Origin: Thinopyrum elongatum
Taxonomy: Eukaryota; Streptophyta; Magnoliopsida; Poales; Poaceae
Assembly (NCBI GenBank): GCA_011799875.1
Contig: CM022298.1
Location: 54,713,792-54,777,791 of the forward strand
Length of the DNA stretch: 64,000 bases
Direction: 5' to 3'
Shown: positions 1-12,330 of the stretch, one piece after another
How the letters are laid out: each line of letters starts with the position of its first letter
Position numbering within the stretch: the first letter of the stretch is position 1
Position numbers and translations under genes: made by a program
The notes under the pieces: generated by a model
Database searches by the model: none
Told to the model about the DNA's origin: nothing
The model's input: only the letters and a program-made list of their open reading frames with translations

Positions 1-1879
1 AAGTGGCCCAACCGGCTGGGCCCGCCACATAAGTGGGGACGTATTCGGTGGATTACGTTTTCTTTTAAGGAAAACGTATTCTGCTAGTGCTTCGGCTGGA
101 AGTATGTTTCTTTATACTGAAAGCGTATTTCAGCGGAAGGCGCCACCAGATTTCTACCCACGGACTTGTTTGTAGAGGTTTCTTTTACAGATTGGTCCCT
201 GAACTTCATCGGGTCATATCTTTTCACTCCTAACTCCGATTCGGGTGAAACCAAAGCCCACTTCTTCGTCCCGTCGAGCCCGTCGTGTTGGTATCATTTT
301 CATAAGGTTTCCACATTGTGAAAATGACCATTTTGCCCATGCCTTCTATCAGCCCCCACCCCGAGAGAGAACTTTTCTTTTCCGGCGAATTCTTCCGCGG
401 CTTCACCGCACCTCTTCGCGGAGTACTCTTCGACCCCCAGGCAAGCCGACCATCTGATATATGCCCTAAAGCATTGCTCTATGTTATTCTTGTGTGTTTA
501 ACCCAATAATGATGTCCGTGCTAGAACTACTTGAATTCCTGTTAGTTTGTATTCATCGTTTACATTAGTTGTTCATCTTTATCATTACCGCACTAATGAC
601 TCATTATGATATTATATGGAGATAGGTTGTTATGTTTATACAGTTGTTACCTCATACATAATTACCACCAGGTTAAGTTATTCATGATGGATATACCTGC
701 CGGTTAATTACTTGCTAAAACTAAACCTAGTCGGTTGATCCAGAGTCACCTGTCCGGATTTATCCGTGCAGCCACATTTGCCGGTATGGGACGGCCTTGA
801 CTTGGCCTGATCGCGTGCTCTTTTATCGGTACCACCAACTAGGGAAGGTTATGCGTGCACGCTGCCCTGGCCCGGTAGGCGGCGATAACCTTGTGAGCCC
901 AGTTGTTTGTTTGCGCGCGGTCCCCGTTTGGGACAGTTTAGTTTGGCCACGACGGTGGCAGGTGTCACGAGGTGACACAGGGGCCACCCAGGGCTTGACT
1001 CTGGGGGAGAATGATTGCCGGTGGTACGGTGGAGGAGTCACGAGTTAGGCAGGTTTCGTTGGAGCAACCCTGGTCCACCCAAATGGGATCACGAGGTCAG
1101 GTGCTCCATGGTGTGGGTAAAGTGACCAACCTCTGCAGAGTGTAAAATCTATTCGAATAGCCGCGTCCATGGTATTGGATAGCTTGTCCAGACCTCACTA
1201 GGTGGTCAACCGTAATAATGATAATAATGATGGAAGAACTCGTCTTATGCCCTGAAGTACTCAGTGGTTCGTGAATGTTCTGAGGATTGTAAGGCAACCT
1301 GGAAGAGAGTAAGTTGGATTTGGTTAAGGTTTGGATGGGATCCTGAGAATGTTCGGAGTATGGATTATTTACTTGCCATGCTTTACTTTACTTTAGTATC
1401 ACACTGGATATTCCTCTTATGACATGATAACTAATATTTCTAGCTAGTTATGCCATGCCATGAAAATTTAATATTCCTCTAATAACCAATACATGCTTGA
1501 ATGCCATGGATTGCATTGCTTGGTGTATATGTCAGTTTGGTTTGCTTGCGAGTACATTCAAAAGTACTCAGCGGCCTTCAATGTGGCCAGGTTCACATAA
1601 GGATCCGTCATCCGTCGTCGTGGTGCCAGAGCGTTCGCGGGCTAGGAGAATAATCCTGTCAGATCCCTGTGGATTGGAGCCGCACCAAGACCATGCTGCC
1701 TTAGATAGAGCTTTTCCGCTGCCATCACCCCTGCAATAAATCATGTAAGACTTATATATCCATTAATAGAAATGCCTGTGTTCTTGATACTTGTTGTAAA
1801 CGCGCATGCCAGATTGCTTTCCTGGGCTGGTATGCGTGGCGACCGTCTGGCTACAGTGGTAATCAGGCGGGGCGCCACA
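1..1879. mobile_element. 3' end of an LTR (retrotransposon fragment)
   Basis: Non-coding, AT-rich DNA with no recognisable protein domain. It ends in GGGGCGCCACA at 1879. The next bases belong to CACTA-derived DNA that can be matched to the stretch from about 40,443 onward. The sharp junction and terminal CA suggest the 3' end of an LTR whose start lies outside the window. Short open frames at 245-457 and 1497-1739 match nothing I know and look accidental. The superfamily cannot be told from the LTR alone. Confidence 0.45.
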
Positions 1880-3741
1880 GCTTTACACGCCGGCTGTGGA
1901 CTGTAGCCGACTCACCTATATTTTGTGGTGCATCTCACTCGGTTGGTGATAATAAACTGTGTGCGATCTACTCGATTTTTTGTCTTGATTTGAATTACAT
2001 AATGGGGTCACAGCTGCAAAGGATGGTGTTTGAATTGCTAGAACTTTTATCTGCAGTGAACATACAACTATAGGTGTGTCGTAAAAAAATTGGAATTATT
2101 CAGGGTTCGTTTGGACATTTTATACATTAAATTGGTTTTCTAACAATTTCAGGTGCACAATTCAAAATTAAACTACATGCACATGCTCTGGTGCACCAAC
2201 ATGGGTTGTAAAATCATATATGTGTCCATGGGTTTATGCTTATGTCCCATGCAAGAAATGGGGATGAATTTCAAACACCACGGCACCGTGGCTCTCCGGC
2301 AAACATTGAGGTACTTGCTTTTGTAATTCTAGTAAATCCAAAACCCGTCTAAAATTCATGAACCTTTGCATGCTATCATGGAATGGCATCAACATGCTGG
2401 GGTAAAAAATATTGTCCCATTTGGGGCAGGTTACGGTATAAGCTTCTCACAAGAAGCCTCATGGTTCCGTTAGGGAAACGTGTCACCTTTATTGCCAAAA
2501 CGATATTCGTCACCTCTTCTTCCTTTCCATTTTTTTCCTGGTGTCAATATAGAACAATAGGAGTATTGTGTTAAATTTTGGATTTTTTTGGGGATCGTTT
2601 GGACATTTTTATACGTTAACTGAGTTTTATAGGCATTTATGTGCATAATTCAAAATTGAACTACATGCACATGCTCCAGTCCATAAAAACGGGTTGCAAA
2701 ATCAAATGTTTGTCCTTGGTTGCAAGCTTAGGTCACATGCAAGAAATGAGAATGAATGTCAAATACCTTGACACTGTCGCTCGGCCGCTAACATTGAGAT
2801 ACATGGTTTTAAAATTCTAGTAAATTGAAAACTCATCTGAAATTCATGAAACTTGACATGATATCATGGAACGGCATCGACATGCCGTGGTAAAAATATT
2901 TTCCCATTTGTGGCAGGTTTGGGTATAACCTTCTCGCAAACCAGAGCTTCTCTCACAACAAGCCTCATGGTTCTGTTAGGGAAATGTGTCACCTTTGTGG
3001 ACGAAACGATATATGTTGCCGCTTCTTGCTTTCAAAACATTTCTAGTGTCAACATAGAACAACAGGAGTGTTGTGTCATTGTTTGGATTTTTCGTGGTTT
3101 GCTTTGACATTTTTATACATTAACTGAGTTTTCTATGCATTTATGTGCATAATTCAAATTTGAACTACATGCACATGCTCCAGTGCATATAAACGGGTTG
3201 AAAAATCAAATGTGTGTCCTTGGTTGCAACCTTAGGTCCCATGCAAGAAATGGGAATGAATGTCAAACACCTTTGCCACCGTCGCTCGCCCGCTAACATT
3301 GAGATAAATGGTTTTAAAATTCTAGTAAATCGAAAACTCGTCTGAATTCATGAAAATTGACATGCTATCATGGAACGGCATCAAAATGCAGTGGTAAAAA
3401 TATTGTCCCATTTGGGGAAGGTTGGGGTATAAGCTTCTCACAAACTAGAGCTTCTCGCAACAAGCCTCATGGTTACGGTAGGGAACGTTTCACCTTTCTG
3501 GACGAAACGATATCCGTTGCCTCTTCTTGATTTCAATTTTTCTCTAGTGTCAACATAGAACACCAGGAGTGTTGTGTTAAATTTTGGAATTTTTCGGGGT
3601 TCGTTTGGACATTTTTATACCTTAATTGAGTTTTCAATGCATTTATGTGCATAATTCCAATTTGAACTACAGGCACGTGCTCTAATGCATATAAATTGGT
3701 TGAAAATTCAAATCTGTGTCCTTGGTTGCATGCTTAGGTCC
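1880..3741. mobile_element. CACTA-derived fragment (third relative of the two large elements)
   Basis: The first ~180 bases align closely with 40,443-40,665 inside the second large CACTA element: shared blocks include CTGTGGACTGTAGCCGA, GGTTGGTGATAATAAACTGT and GAATTACATAATGGGGTCAC. The rest is the same ~500-bp tandem repeat family found at 50,298-51,160. No terminal repeat or TSD survives, and both sides are cut by other elements: an LTR on the left and Gypsy internal DNA on the right. No coding sequence is seen. Confidence 0.6.
2057..3741. repeat. Tandem array, ~500-bp unit, 3.4 copies
   Basis: Units begin near 2057, 2541, 3047 and 3547. They share the anchor GTGTCAACATAGAACA followed by TTTGGACATTTTTATAC, CTACATGCACATGCTC and a block around GAACGGCATC. 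The last copy is cut at about 3741. Related units occur at 50,298-51,160 and a single diverged one at about 14,510-14,770. Confidence 0.8.
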
Positions 3742-3991
3742 TGTCAGGTGAAATCCATCTAGTATATTTTTATCTTACATATTAATTTCTTTAAAAGAGC
3801 GATTACTCTGGCTCGTAAATTCTTTATTGCAGGACAAGTTATCTACTGCAAGAGGGACCTTTATGTCACTGAGTTGTTGAATGACTCATACCGGGAGTAT
3901 ATAATAAATATTATTCAAGAACCCCGGGTCACTGGAAGGAAAATAACCCGGTCCCGGAGGCTACAACCACATTGGTGAAAATTCATAGGGC

Positions 3992-4361
3992 CACTTGGGG
4001 GCTTCCTGCTTAATGAGCAGAGCCTTGATTACCCTCTTGGTCAGGCTTACATGCCTTCTCGCGGGCCATTTGGGGGCTACCTGCTCAATGAGCAGAGCCT
4101 TGATTACCCTCTTGATCAGGCTTACATGTCTTTTCGTAGGTCACTAGGGGGCTACCTGCTCAATTAGCAGAGCCTTGATTACCCTCTTGATCCGGCTTAA
4201 ATGCCGACCCTTTGGTCACTTGGGGGCTACCTGCTCAATGAGCAGAGCCTTGATTACCCTCTTGATCCGGCTTACATGCCGACCCTTTGGTCACTTGGGG
4301 GCTTCCTGCTCAATGAGCATAGCTATGCTTACCCTCTTGATTGGCTTACATGCCAGGTGAA
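3992..4361. repeat. 75-bp tandem array, five copies
   Basis: Copies start at 3992, 4067, 4142, 4217 and 4292, a spacing of exactly 75 bp. Each begins CACTTGGGGGCTACCTGCTC or a close variant and contains GAGCAGAGCCTTGATTACCC. Because 75 is a multiple of three, two frames show 25-residue peptide repeats (4175-4360 and 4201-4416). These have no start context or neighbouring gene and are probably incidental. Confidence 0.85.
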
Positions 4362-4699
4362 AACACCAAATTACAGGTTAACCGGCCTGTATGTCGTCGT
4401 TACTCCGCCCAGGTAATCCTGGAATGACCCGCCGCACTTTTGACAGTCAATCTTTTAAATAAGACCCTGAACTTGTTAAAGTTAAAACGGCGGTTTGTCA
4501 TGTGAGGACCGGCTTACAGGTGTGCTGGAAATAACTCCGTGGTTGTGTGGCCCATGAAAGCACTTGAAGTTTTAGGCGTGGCGGCCTATGAAAGCCTTGT
4601 TTTTTCTGATTTATTTTTTTTCTGAAAATTTTCCATATCAACATATGGTTTTCACAATTCAGGCCATATAGCCTTGATTTTATGACTCATACCTGAGCA

Positions 4700-5210
4700 T
4701 ATTGGGTTCATAACCTGCCCTGATAGCGGACTTTAAATCGCCAGGATATTTTGCCTTGAGCAATCAAAATCAAGATACTTCATGCCTACGGGTCAATGCC
4801 CACTCCGGATTATAATTATCAAGGTATCACCATGGTATCAATTTACAGGTATGTCTTTCAATAATTGTATGAATATTTGGGGTTTGATAACCCGCCCTGG
4901 CTTTTGACGTTAAGTCGCCAGTATACTTTGGATTGCGTAATTGGAATCATGCGTTTATAAATCTTTGGGTTGTCACCCTCACTGGATATGGCGATGTAAG
5001 CCGGTGGTATGAGCCAATTTTACAGGTATGTTTTTAATTATTATAAGAATATGCGAGGTTTGATAACCCGCCCTGGCTTTTGACTTTAAGTCGCCAGTAT
5101 ATTTTGGCTTGAATGGCCTAAATTCTAGTCTTTTCCATAATTGCATAAGACTATATTATGTTTGGGTTGTTACCCGCCCTGGATTTTGACGTTAAGTCGC
5201 CAGGGCATAT
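4700..5210. repeat. Dispersed direct repeats in Gypsy internal DNA
   Basis: A block centred on AACCCGCCCTGGCTTTTGAC and then AAGTCGCCAG recurs near 4707 (diverged), 4888, 5059 and 5166. This is non-coding. From 5211 to 6822 the DNA holds further scattered CTTGGGGGCTAC-type repeats and no convincing ORF. Confidence 0.65.
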
Positions 5211-6836
5211 GTTGTTTAAATTTTGTGTAGGACATGTAGAGTTATGGCTTACATAAATGATTAAAGTTCAAGCCCATCATCAAAGATTAAAGTTGGTGTT
5301 TCAAATGGGTTATCAGTTCTTGATTTTTACAAAGGCTATAAGCCGCCGGGTTACAAAAATCCCGGATTACAATGGATGCACATTAAGTCGCCTTCGGCCA
5401 AGAGCCACCGGGTGTTTAACTCCGGATTTAATTATCAACAAATAAAGTATTCAAATCTTTGATAGCCAAACTTGGCTGGATTTTCATCATGGTATTGATT
5501 AAGGTTTTTCATACTAGATTATATTATTCAAATCTTTAATAGCCAACATGGCTGGATTTTTATTATAGTTATCCATAACCAGTATTATGATTGATGTTTT
5601 CAAAAGACGCTTCAGAGCAATGGCTATTATTTCTTCATCCAAGAGTACTGGTTCACAACAGAGAGCATGGTTCAATATATTGATAGGCAAAGACATTCAG
5701 CAAAACATCATCCGGACAATGGATATGGTTTTATTTAGTCCCGAGTCACTGCAGGCATATGACCCGGCACTTGGGGGCTACATTATTCAAATCAAGATTA
5801 CATTGAGTATGCAAGTCCCATGTCACTGCAAGCATGCACCATGGCACTTGGGGGCTAATGCAAAGTCATTTTAACTCGCTTCATTGAAGACCCGACCCAT
5901 CACATAGTGATGAGCCGGCCCTTGGGGGCTACTAATTGCTTCTATCAAAGGTAACCCAAAACTTGGGAGCTACATCATATGGTGTTATTTTTTGAAGTAC
6001 ATGGAAAGTCCCAGCTCAGTATTATCTTACTGAGCCGGCCCTTGGGGCCTACACATTGCTGCTCAAAGTCCACATAATCATATCTACAAAGTCCCTGCTC
6101 GTTATTACATAATGACCCGGCACTTGGGGGCTATACATGAGAAGTACAAAATGTTTAGTTTATGTTCGGCGGCTTACATGAACAACCCGGATTTTTCCAA
6201 AGTTGCAGCATTTATATTGAAGCAAGTCTTAAGCTATCACTACGTTCTCCTCTTAAGACTTGGGGGCTACAGGTGATATAGATATAAGGGAGGAACATCT
6301 TCAAATTCTCATTTTTGAGCAAACCAGGTATCATATTCTTATTGGAGGAATTTGCAAAGTTTGTTTCCTCTAAGCTATTCATAGAAAGGTTTAGAGAGCC
6401 GACTCAACGATTGGAAACTATATTTGCATAAGCAAGCACCAAGTTGCCATAAGATTGACCCGGTGTCAGCAACAATAATGACCCGGTGTCATCAATTTTT
6501 TAACCAGGCAATTTTGGGAATCATAACTCGCCAAGCTCTACATCTTCAAGCTGGATGAACATCAGATGAATATTTTAAGACCAATATCTTTGTCAAATCA
6601 GAGAATTGGAGGCCGATTCAAATGGTTTCACAATATTTTTCTAGAAAGCAAATTGACTATGAAGCTGATCTATTGACCCGGACTTTCCAGAAGAAGGAAA
6701 TGACAACGACTTAAAGATGCTCAGGTGCCGGCTCAAAAAAACTTTTAATTTGGAGCACAACCTGTCAAATTTGTTCTTGTGTTTATTTTGCAGGATCAGT
6801 TTAACATGGATAAATCCAAATTAAACTGGGGGCTAA

Positions 6837-7418
6837 TGTCGGGGATATACCCCGTGGTATGACCCGGCTGGGACTTGGCGTTTCACCGATAACCCGCCCG
6901 AAGACTGGCGACTCACTGGTCTAGCGACTCACTAATGACCCCGACGGCGGGTCAGATGGATGACAAGGCCCAAGGCCCAGTAGGCCGGCTCATGTTATCG
7001 TAGGCCGGCTTAAGAGGAAAGCATAAGGAATATTCCCTTACAAAGGAAGCAAGACTAGGACTCCACTTGTAATAGAATAGTCCTAATCCTACTAGGACTC
7101 CACATGTAACCAGCCCCTCCAACTTATATAAGGAGGGCCAGAGCACCCCAAGAGGAAAAAGTTTCACAAGTTTAGACAGACAAGTCAATAGCTCTCGAGA
7201 GAGAGGTAACCAAAGAGCACCCTTGTAATCGTGAGCACCATGATCAATATCAATGAAGCAGGATGTAGGCTTTTACCTCCACCGTGAGGGGCCGAACCTG
7301 GGTAAAAAACCTCGCGTCTCTCGTCCCACTCAACCCCTCTCAAGCTACCACATAGATGCGTTGGCCTCACGACTAAGTCCTTTTTCACGAGGACATCTGC
7401 CGTGACAAATCCACGATA
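6837..7418 (+). repeat. 3' LTR of the Gypsy-like element
   Basis: The 582-bp LTR starts TGTCGGGGATATACC directly after the polypurine tract and ends about CCACGATA, a degraded version of the expected ...CA end. A TATA box (TATATAA, 7125-7131) lies in the middle and probably marks the U3/R boundary. A short direct duplication of ACTAGGACTCCAC precedes it. Short ORFs on both strands here are not supported. Confidence 0.75.
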
Positions 7419-8092
7419 GCAATGCTTAAGGCCGCAGAGGTAGAAATCAAGAAGGAGCATCAAGTGTTGATGGTTAACAAGACCAGTAGTTTCAAGAAAA
7501 AGGGCAAGGGAAAGAAAGGGAACTTCAAGAAGAATGTCAAGCAAGTTGCCACTCCCCGGAAGCAGCCCAAAGCTGGCCCAAGCCTGAAACTGAGTGCTTC
7601 TACTACAAAGGGACTGGTCACTGGAAGCAGAACTGCCCCAAATACTTGGCAGATAAGAAGGATGGCAAAGTGAACAAAGGTATATTTGATATACATGTTA
7701 TTGATGTGTACCTTACTAATGCTCGTAGTAGTGCCTGGGTATTTGATACTGGTTCGGTTGCTCATATTTGTAACTCGAAACAGGAGCTACGGATTAAACG
7801 AAGATTGGCTAAGGACGAGGTGACGATGCGCGTCGGGAATGGTTCCAAGGTCGATGTGATCGCCGTCAGCATGCTACCTCTACATCTACCTTCGGGATTA
7901 GTTTTAGACCTCAATAATTGTTATTTGGTGCCAGCGTTGAGCATGAAACATTATATCTGGATCTTGTTTAGTGCGAGACGGTTATTCATTTAAATCAGAG
8001 AATAATGGTTGTTCTATTTATATGAGTAATATCTTTTATGGTCATGCAGCCTTGAAGAATGGTCTATTCTTGTTGAATCTCGATTGTAGTGA
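7419..8092 (+). pseudogene. Copia (Angela/BARE-like) gag C-terminus and protease, broken
   Basis: The reading starts in the middle of gag with a Lys/Gly-rich stretch, then a CCHC zinc knuckle whose second Cys has become Tyr (ECFYYKGTGHWKQNCPK), then the aspartic protease motif WVFDTGSVAHIC. A 1-base loss near 7578 and a 1-base gain near 7945 shift the frame. The sequence is cut at 8092 by a large CACTA element and resumes at 29,808 with the gag-pre-integrase domain. It is the same element as the pol and 3' LTR at 29,808-34,192. The 5' LTR and most of gag are absent because Gypsy DNA abuts at 7418. Confidence 0.85.
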
Positions 8093-8770
8093 CACTGGTA
8101 TAGCGAGGTGCTATATGTACAAATGGTTTTTAACCCCTTTCCGCGACGGCATTTGGAACTGTCGCCAAGTGAGTGTGGGCGATTGGGGGGTCCTTCCCAC
8201 ACGACCCAGAAACCGTCGGGGATAAGGAGCCTTGATGCATATACAATACTCACTACTCGTTTGTGCTCGCATTGCCATCGCAGTCGGTATTCTGAGGTGC
8301 TACGTTTACGATGCGCGGCCCATCACAAACGGTTCACTATTATAAAACGTGTATGATAAGCAGACAATCACACACATTCGCTTTTCCCAAACCATATGCG
8401 ATAACGAATTAAGAAGATTAGCTAATCGTCGTACGAGTGTCGGACAGGATTATGAAACGTCGAACCGTCGTAACATCATCGTACACAACAACTATCGCAC
8501 ATACACGCTATTCTGTGGTGCAACGTTTATGATGCATACTTCATCAGAAACAGTTCATGGTTGCGAATCGTGTACGATAAGGCAACTATCACAAACGTTT
8601 AGTTTGCCCGCACCATTTGTGATATTGTCTGACATCGCACACGCTTTGCAAACGGCAACTGTGTGCATGCTTGCACACATTTCCTCTCTGTGAACCGTGT
8701 CGGATTATGGTGTATATCGCAAACGTTTGTGTTTTACCAACCGTGTGTGCCGTAACGACCTGGAGAGCAT
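8093..8770. repeat. 5' terminal and subterminal repeats of CACTA 1
   Basis: After the terminal CACTGG comes a block with CCCCTTTCCGCGACGG and a partial inverted partner, also present at 36,590-36,720. From about 8240 short motifs such as TCGCACAC, CACAAACG and AACCGT recur every 30-60 bp. Such arrays are the usual binding sites for the TnpA-type protein of CACTA elements. The ORFs running through this block are not supported. Confidence 0.8.
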
Positions 8771-9665
8771 AATTTCACCGTAATTTAATTGCTGTTATTT
8801 CAAATTGTACCGGATTTGAATTTGAATTTGAATGTATGCTATAGCTTTATTCATATCCATCAGGTTCAAACAACCAATGCATTATTCGATTCATAGGTAC
8901 ATATGTTCAAGAATTACATAAGAACCAAATAAAGAATGATGAACCGTTGTTGTATACTTGTACTATTAAAGACGGTAAAGAAAGAGGCAAAGTACATTCT
9001 GGTTGCTGAACAAGGGGAAGCGAAATGCCCATATTATGCCCTCCTCCATGCAGAAGGCACACACGACTCTAGTCCAACCCCTTTTGATGGCCGACCGCCC
9101 ATCCTTCACGGTCTTCATGAAAACATCTAGATAATCATCGTGTTCTGGTAGAAATACTTTAACCTTTGCATGCCCACCAATCATGTAGTTTGAGAGGTAA
9201 TCTTGAGTAAACTGCTTTGGGAACCACTGCAAAGGAAAAAGATTCAGACATTGTCATCTAACACAACTCATTATGGGCAGTAAAAAGAAGGCTGCAGAGT
9301 TCTTACTTACCACCCTGTAGTTCGCTGTTGTCTTGGATAAAGTGTAAGCAAATAGTTTAATTGCCATCTTTTGACCCATTTTACTAACAATCTTTATCAG
9401 CTTCCGCACTTGATGCTGGTTCATCGATATCTCATTGCCCCATACGCAGAAAGGGTCGAAGTGCGGATCTTTACCAATGACATATGTACCTAAAAGCACC
9501 AAGTTAATATTAGAAGCTAAACAGCAATTGCACAATGATGTAGTACAACACTCTTTTATAATATCTTATAACATCCAATATACTCACAAATTAGATGAAT
9601 TAACATGTTATATTCTGGGCCGGAAGGAGTTTATTGCATTCTTACAAATTATCGGCTGATTAACT

Positions 9666-9945
9666 GCTGTTGTATCCATGGGTTAGAGTTAGTTTGAGCT
9701 AGTTTGGGCTCAAATAGGCCTAAAGTATATCCAAACATGAGGGCTAGTTTGAGCTAGTTGCATCTAACCCAGCCAAAAAAAACTATCCAACCCAAGAGGT
9801 GCTAATTGGAGCTAGTTCTCCTAGTGCATTTATTGTCAATCTAACCCTGTCATCCAAACACATGTTTGGATGGAGTTAGTTCAGGGTTAGTCATGAGCTA
9901 GAAACTAACTCTAACCTCTAGCTAAGTTGAGTATCCAAACAGGGC
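9666..9945. mobile_element. MITE-like element in the intron of the B3 gene
   Basis: Both ends carry an inverted block around GGTTAGAGTTAGTTT with AGCT beside it, and the outer ends read ATCCATGG (left) and GAGTATCCAAACAGGGC (right). The ~280-bp size, inverted ends and lack of coding match a MITE, probably of the hAT kind. TSDs could not be settled (GCTGTTGT on the left against GCTGTGTT on the right). A GTT/GCT microsatellite follows at 9946-9975. Confidence 0.5.
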
Positions 9946-9975
9946 TGTGTTGTTGTTGTTGTTGCTGCTGCTGCT

Positions 9976-10970
9976 CTTCTACGTATATCTAGACATCATC
10001 AGAACATTAAGGTAACACTCTTCCTTGTTGCTATGTAGCCTAGGATTGCATATTTAGACATTAAGTATAGTGCATGTTGCTATGTAGCCTCAGATATATT
10101 ACATATGGCCCTAGTTAACCTAACGATAAATGGGTTACAGATATATTCAGTTAGAAGTCTGATTCACCGATTATCAGCCCCCGGCCTATATGATACCAGC
10201 TACCGATATCCTGAACAGTGAGTATATATAAGCCATGGGATGAAACTAACCTCGATGGAAAACAGCAGCTGTTCCCAAAATTGTCCTGTGTAGGTACATC
10301 GAGAGGCATGTTAAGCACAACAGGCTAAACATCAACCAAAATTATCCATGGCAGACAAAATAATCTCCAAAAGATAGCTTCAGTGTGCAGGTTTAAGCAA
10401 GCTAGTAAAGTAAAACAAGTGGAAAGGTGTGTTAACTGCAAGAGGCCTAACATTTAACAACAAGCAAACATAGTCATTCAAACTGGTATTGTGCCGGTCT
10501 AAGTACACTAGTTATTGTTAAATAAAAATGGAAAGGCATGTTAACTACAAGATGCAGCAACCAAATGTAGTCATTCATAGTGGTATTGTTGAAACTGGTA
10601 TTGATGAAATTGAACTGCATAGTTCATACTTGCACATATAGAACATCACGTTGTGAATAACTGGAATAAACAAGGCATAATACGAACAACCAAAGATAGC
10701 ATTTGAAACTGGACATATGCTAACTACAAACAACCGAACAATCAAAAAACTTTAAAAGAGGCATATGCTAGCTATAACAGGCTTAACATCAAGCAAATAT
10801 ATGCATTCCTATCGATATGTTTAAAACTGGATTGATGAAATGTACTGCACGGTAAATAATTGCACATATAGAGCATCACATTGTGAACAACTGAAAGAAA
10901 CAAGGCATACTGCAAACAACCAAATATAGAAATTAAAACTGGACATATTCTCACTACACTACAAAAGGGA
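9976..10970. repeat. Intronic direct repeats (~230 bp)
   Basis: AT-rich DNA with at least two diverged copies of a unit containing TTGCACATATAGA, CATCACRTTGTGAA and ACAAGGCATA (near 10,630 and 10,860). It lies between the candidate first exon and the B3 exons of the minus-strand gene. No coding exon could be recognised here. Confidence 0.5.
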
Positions 10971-11673
10971 CTCGACAAAACAAATCATGGGTTCCCCCTG
11001 TGAAGAGGCACGGCAAAACAAATCATGGGTTTCCTCACTTGTCACAGATGGGCTCCTTCCCGTGGGAAAAGCATGGACCCTGGATGCCCTTCCTGATGTC
11101 GCAGACGGGCTCTTTCCCCTTGGAAGAGCAGATGGGCTCATTACCCTTGGAAGAGCCGGAGAGGGTGCCCTCCTCGTGGTCGTCATCGATGAGGTCTGAC
11201 TTGGAAGCTGTGGATCCCAAGCCAGCGTCGCGGAACGTGACCTTCAGAAATGACAAAAGGGGCTCGATGGCGATGTACAATGGCAAATTTTTTACAGCGA
11301 GCCAGAGGAGATCAGCGGCGGGGCCATGGATGATATCGATGGCGGTTGAACCTGAGGTGTTGGGGGTGGGCCACTTAACCTGTCACATAGCCCGCCTCAG
11401 GCCGTCACTGTGAATGACCTCGATGTCATAGTCGGCGTCCGCGACATACCCGCATACTCTAGCCCGCTGATTGAGTGCCTGCGACCAGTAATGGTCGTCA
11501 GCTTCCTCTGCGACGTTGGGCGAAGAGACCGCGATACACCTCTTTTGGGCCAGTCGCTCCTCGAGCGCCTCGGGAAGCGTAGCCGGGCTTAGGCTGCGAT
11601 GCTCTGGAGTGGGGGATGGGGATGGGGATGGGGATGGGGATCTATGGGAAAGGGGGCGTGTGGCAGGAGTCAT

Positions 11674-11794
11674 CTAAGAAACTCAGGGCGGCCTGGGTAT
11701 GGAGATCGGTGGGTAAGCTGCACGGGCAAACCAGCAGATGTTGACAATGGAGCCCTTGCGGCGGTGGGGCGGCGGGGACCTTGCTAGGGTTTCG

Positions 11795-11826
<32 letters not shown>

Positions 11827-12330
11827 CGCGCGCACGTGCGCGCCTGAGGAGGTTTTGGTGTGTGTGTGTGGAGGGGGGCGGCGGGGGGGTGTTTGAGGAA
11901 ATGACCGGGCTACTGAAAATTTTACTATGCGGGAGTCAAACGCGGGAGTGAAATGCCGAGGCTATTGAAAATTTGGATGATGGTGCATCGCAACTCGACG
12001 TCGAGTAACAACCGTGTGTTATGAAACAGAAAAACCCTCGAGGCGGCAGATATTTTCGAGGGATGCAGCAGATGGGAACAAGAAACATCACCACACGGTC
12101 CACAACCTAATAACCATGTGTTATCAAACAGAAAAAAGCTGCAGGCTGGTAGATATTTTTGAGAGTGGAAGCCTCGTGGAGCCCAATGTACTGTGCGGAT
12201 GTGCATGACAGGGGCACCGGCGTGGCACACGGTTAGTGTGAGTGAACCTTGTCTGTTGCATCATCCGACTTGTCTAATGTTCATAAATTTGGCGAAAAAT
12301 GACGTGGGAGAGGGTCAGAACATGAACACA
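11674..12330. other. Upstream region of the minus-strand B3 gene
   Basis: Holds GT-rich microsatellite stretches (about 11,806-11,870) and several family motifs, for example AACAACCGTGTG near 12,006 and CACACGGTCC near 12,093. It is likely the promoter side of the minus-strand gene. No ORF here is supported. Confidence 0.4.

Larger units (their letters stand above)
3742..7418 (+). mobile_element. Gypsy-like LTR retrotransposon, 3' part only
   Basis: Non-coding 3' internal DNA with repeated CTTGGGGGCTAC blocks leads to a polypurine tract (AAACTGGGGGCTAA, to 6836) and then to a complete 3' LTR starting TGTCGGGGATATACC. The style resembles the Fatima/Latidu group of Triticeae Gypsy elements, recalled rather than searched. 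The 5' LTR, gag and pol are absent; the left edge at about 3741 is an abrupt junction with CACTA-type repeats. The right edge abuts Copia gag DNA, so the element probably inserted into that Copia element and its other half was lost. Confidence 0.65.
8966..11673 (-). pseudogene. CACTA-borne B3 DNA-binding domain gene (N-terminal exon broken)
   Basis: Two well-defined 3' exons are visible. Exon 9489-9311 (donor GTAAGTAAGA) encodes a basic stretch around FDPFCVWGNEISMNQHQV and the first B3 strands. Exon 9226-8966 (acceptor TTTGCAG) continues in phase from WFPKQFTQDYLSNYM to GRSAIKRGWTRVV and MEEGIIWAFRF, then stops. Together they give an intact B3-type fold of about 100 residues, as in ABI3/VP1/REM plant DNA-binding proteins. 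A candidate first exon at 11,673-11,039 starts with Ser-Pro repeats and ends with Cys-bearing GKEPxCD repeats, but has an in-frame TGA at 11,383-11,385. Exons linking it to the B3 part were not resolved. The same two B3 exons, with identical phase, occur in CACTA 2. A transposon-encoded DNA-binding protein acting on the element's own repeats is an inference. Confidence 0.65.

Noticed and set aside
3992..4361. CRISPR-like array
   Set aside because: Head-to-tail 75-bp repeats without unique spacers in plant retrotransposon DNA; no cas genes.
4175..4416. 25-residue repeat protein
   Set aside because: Two frames are open equally, with no promoter, start context or neighbouring gene; it follows from the 75-bp DNA repeat.
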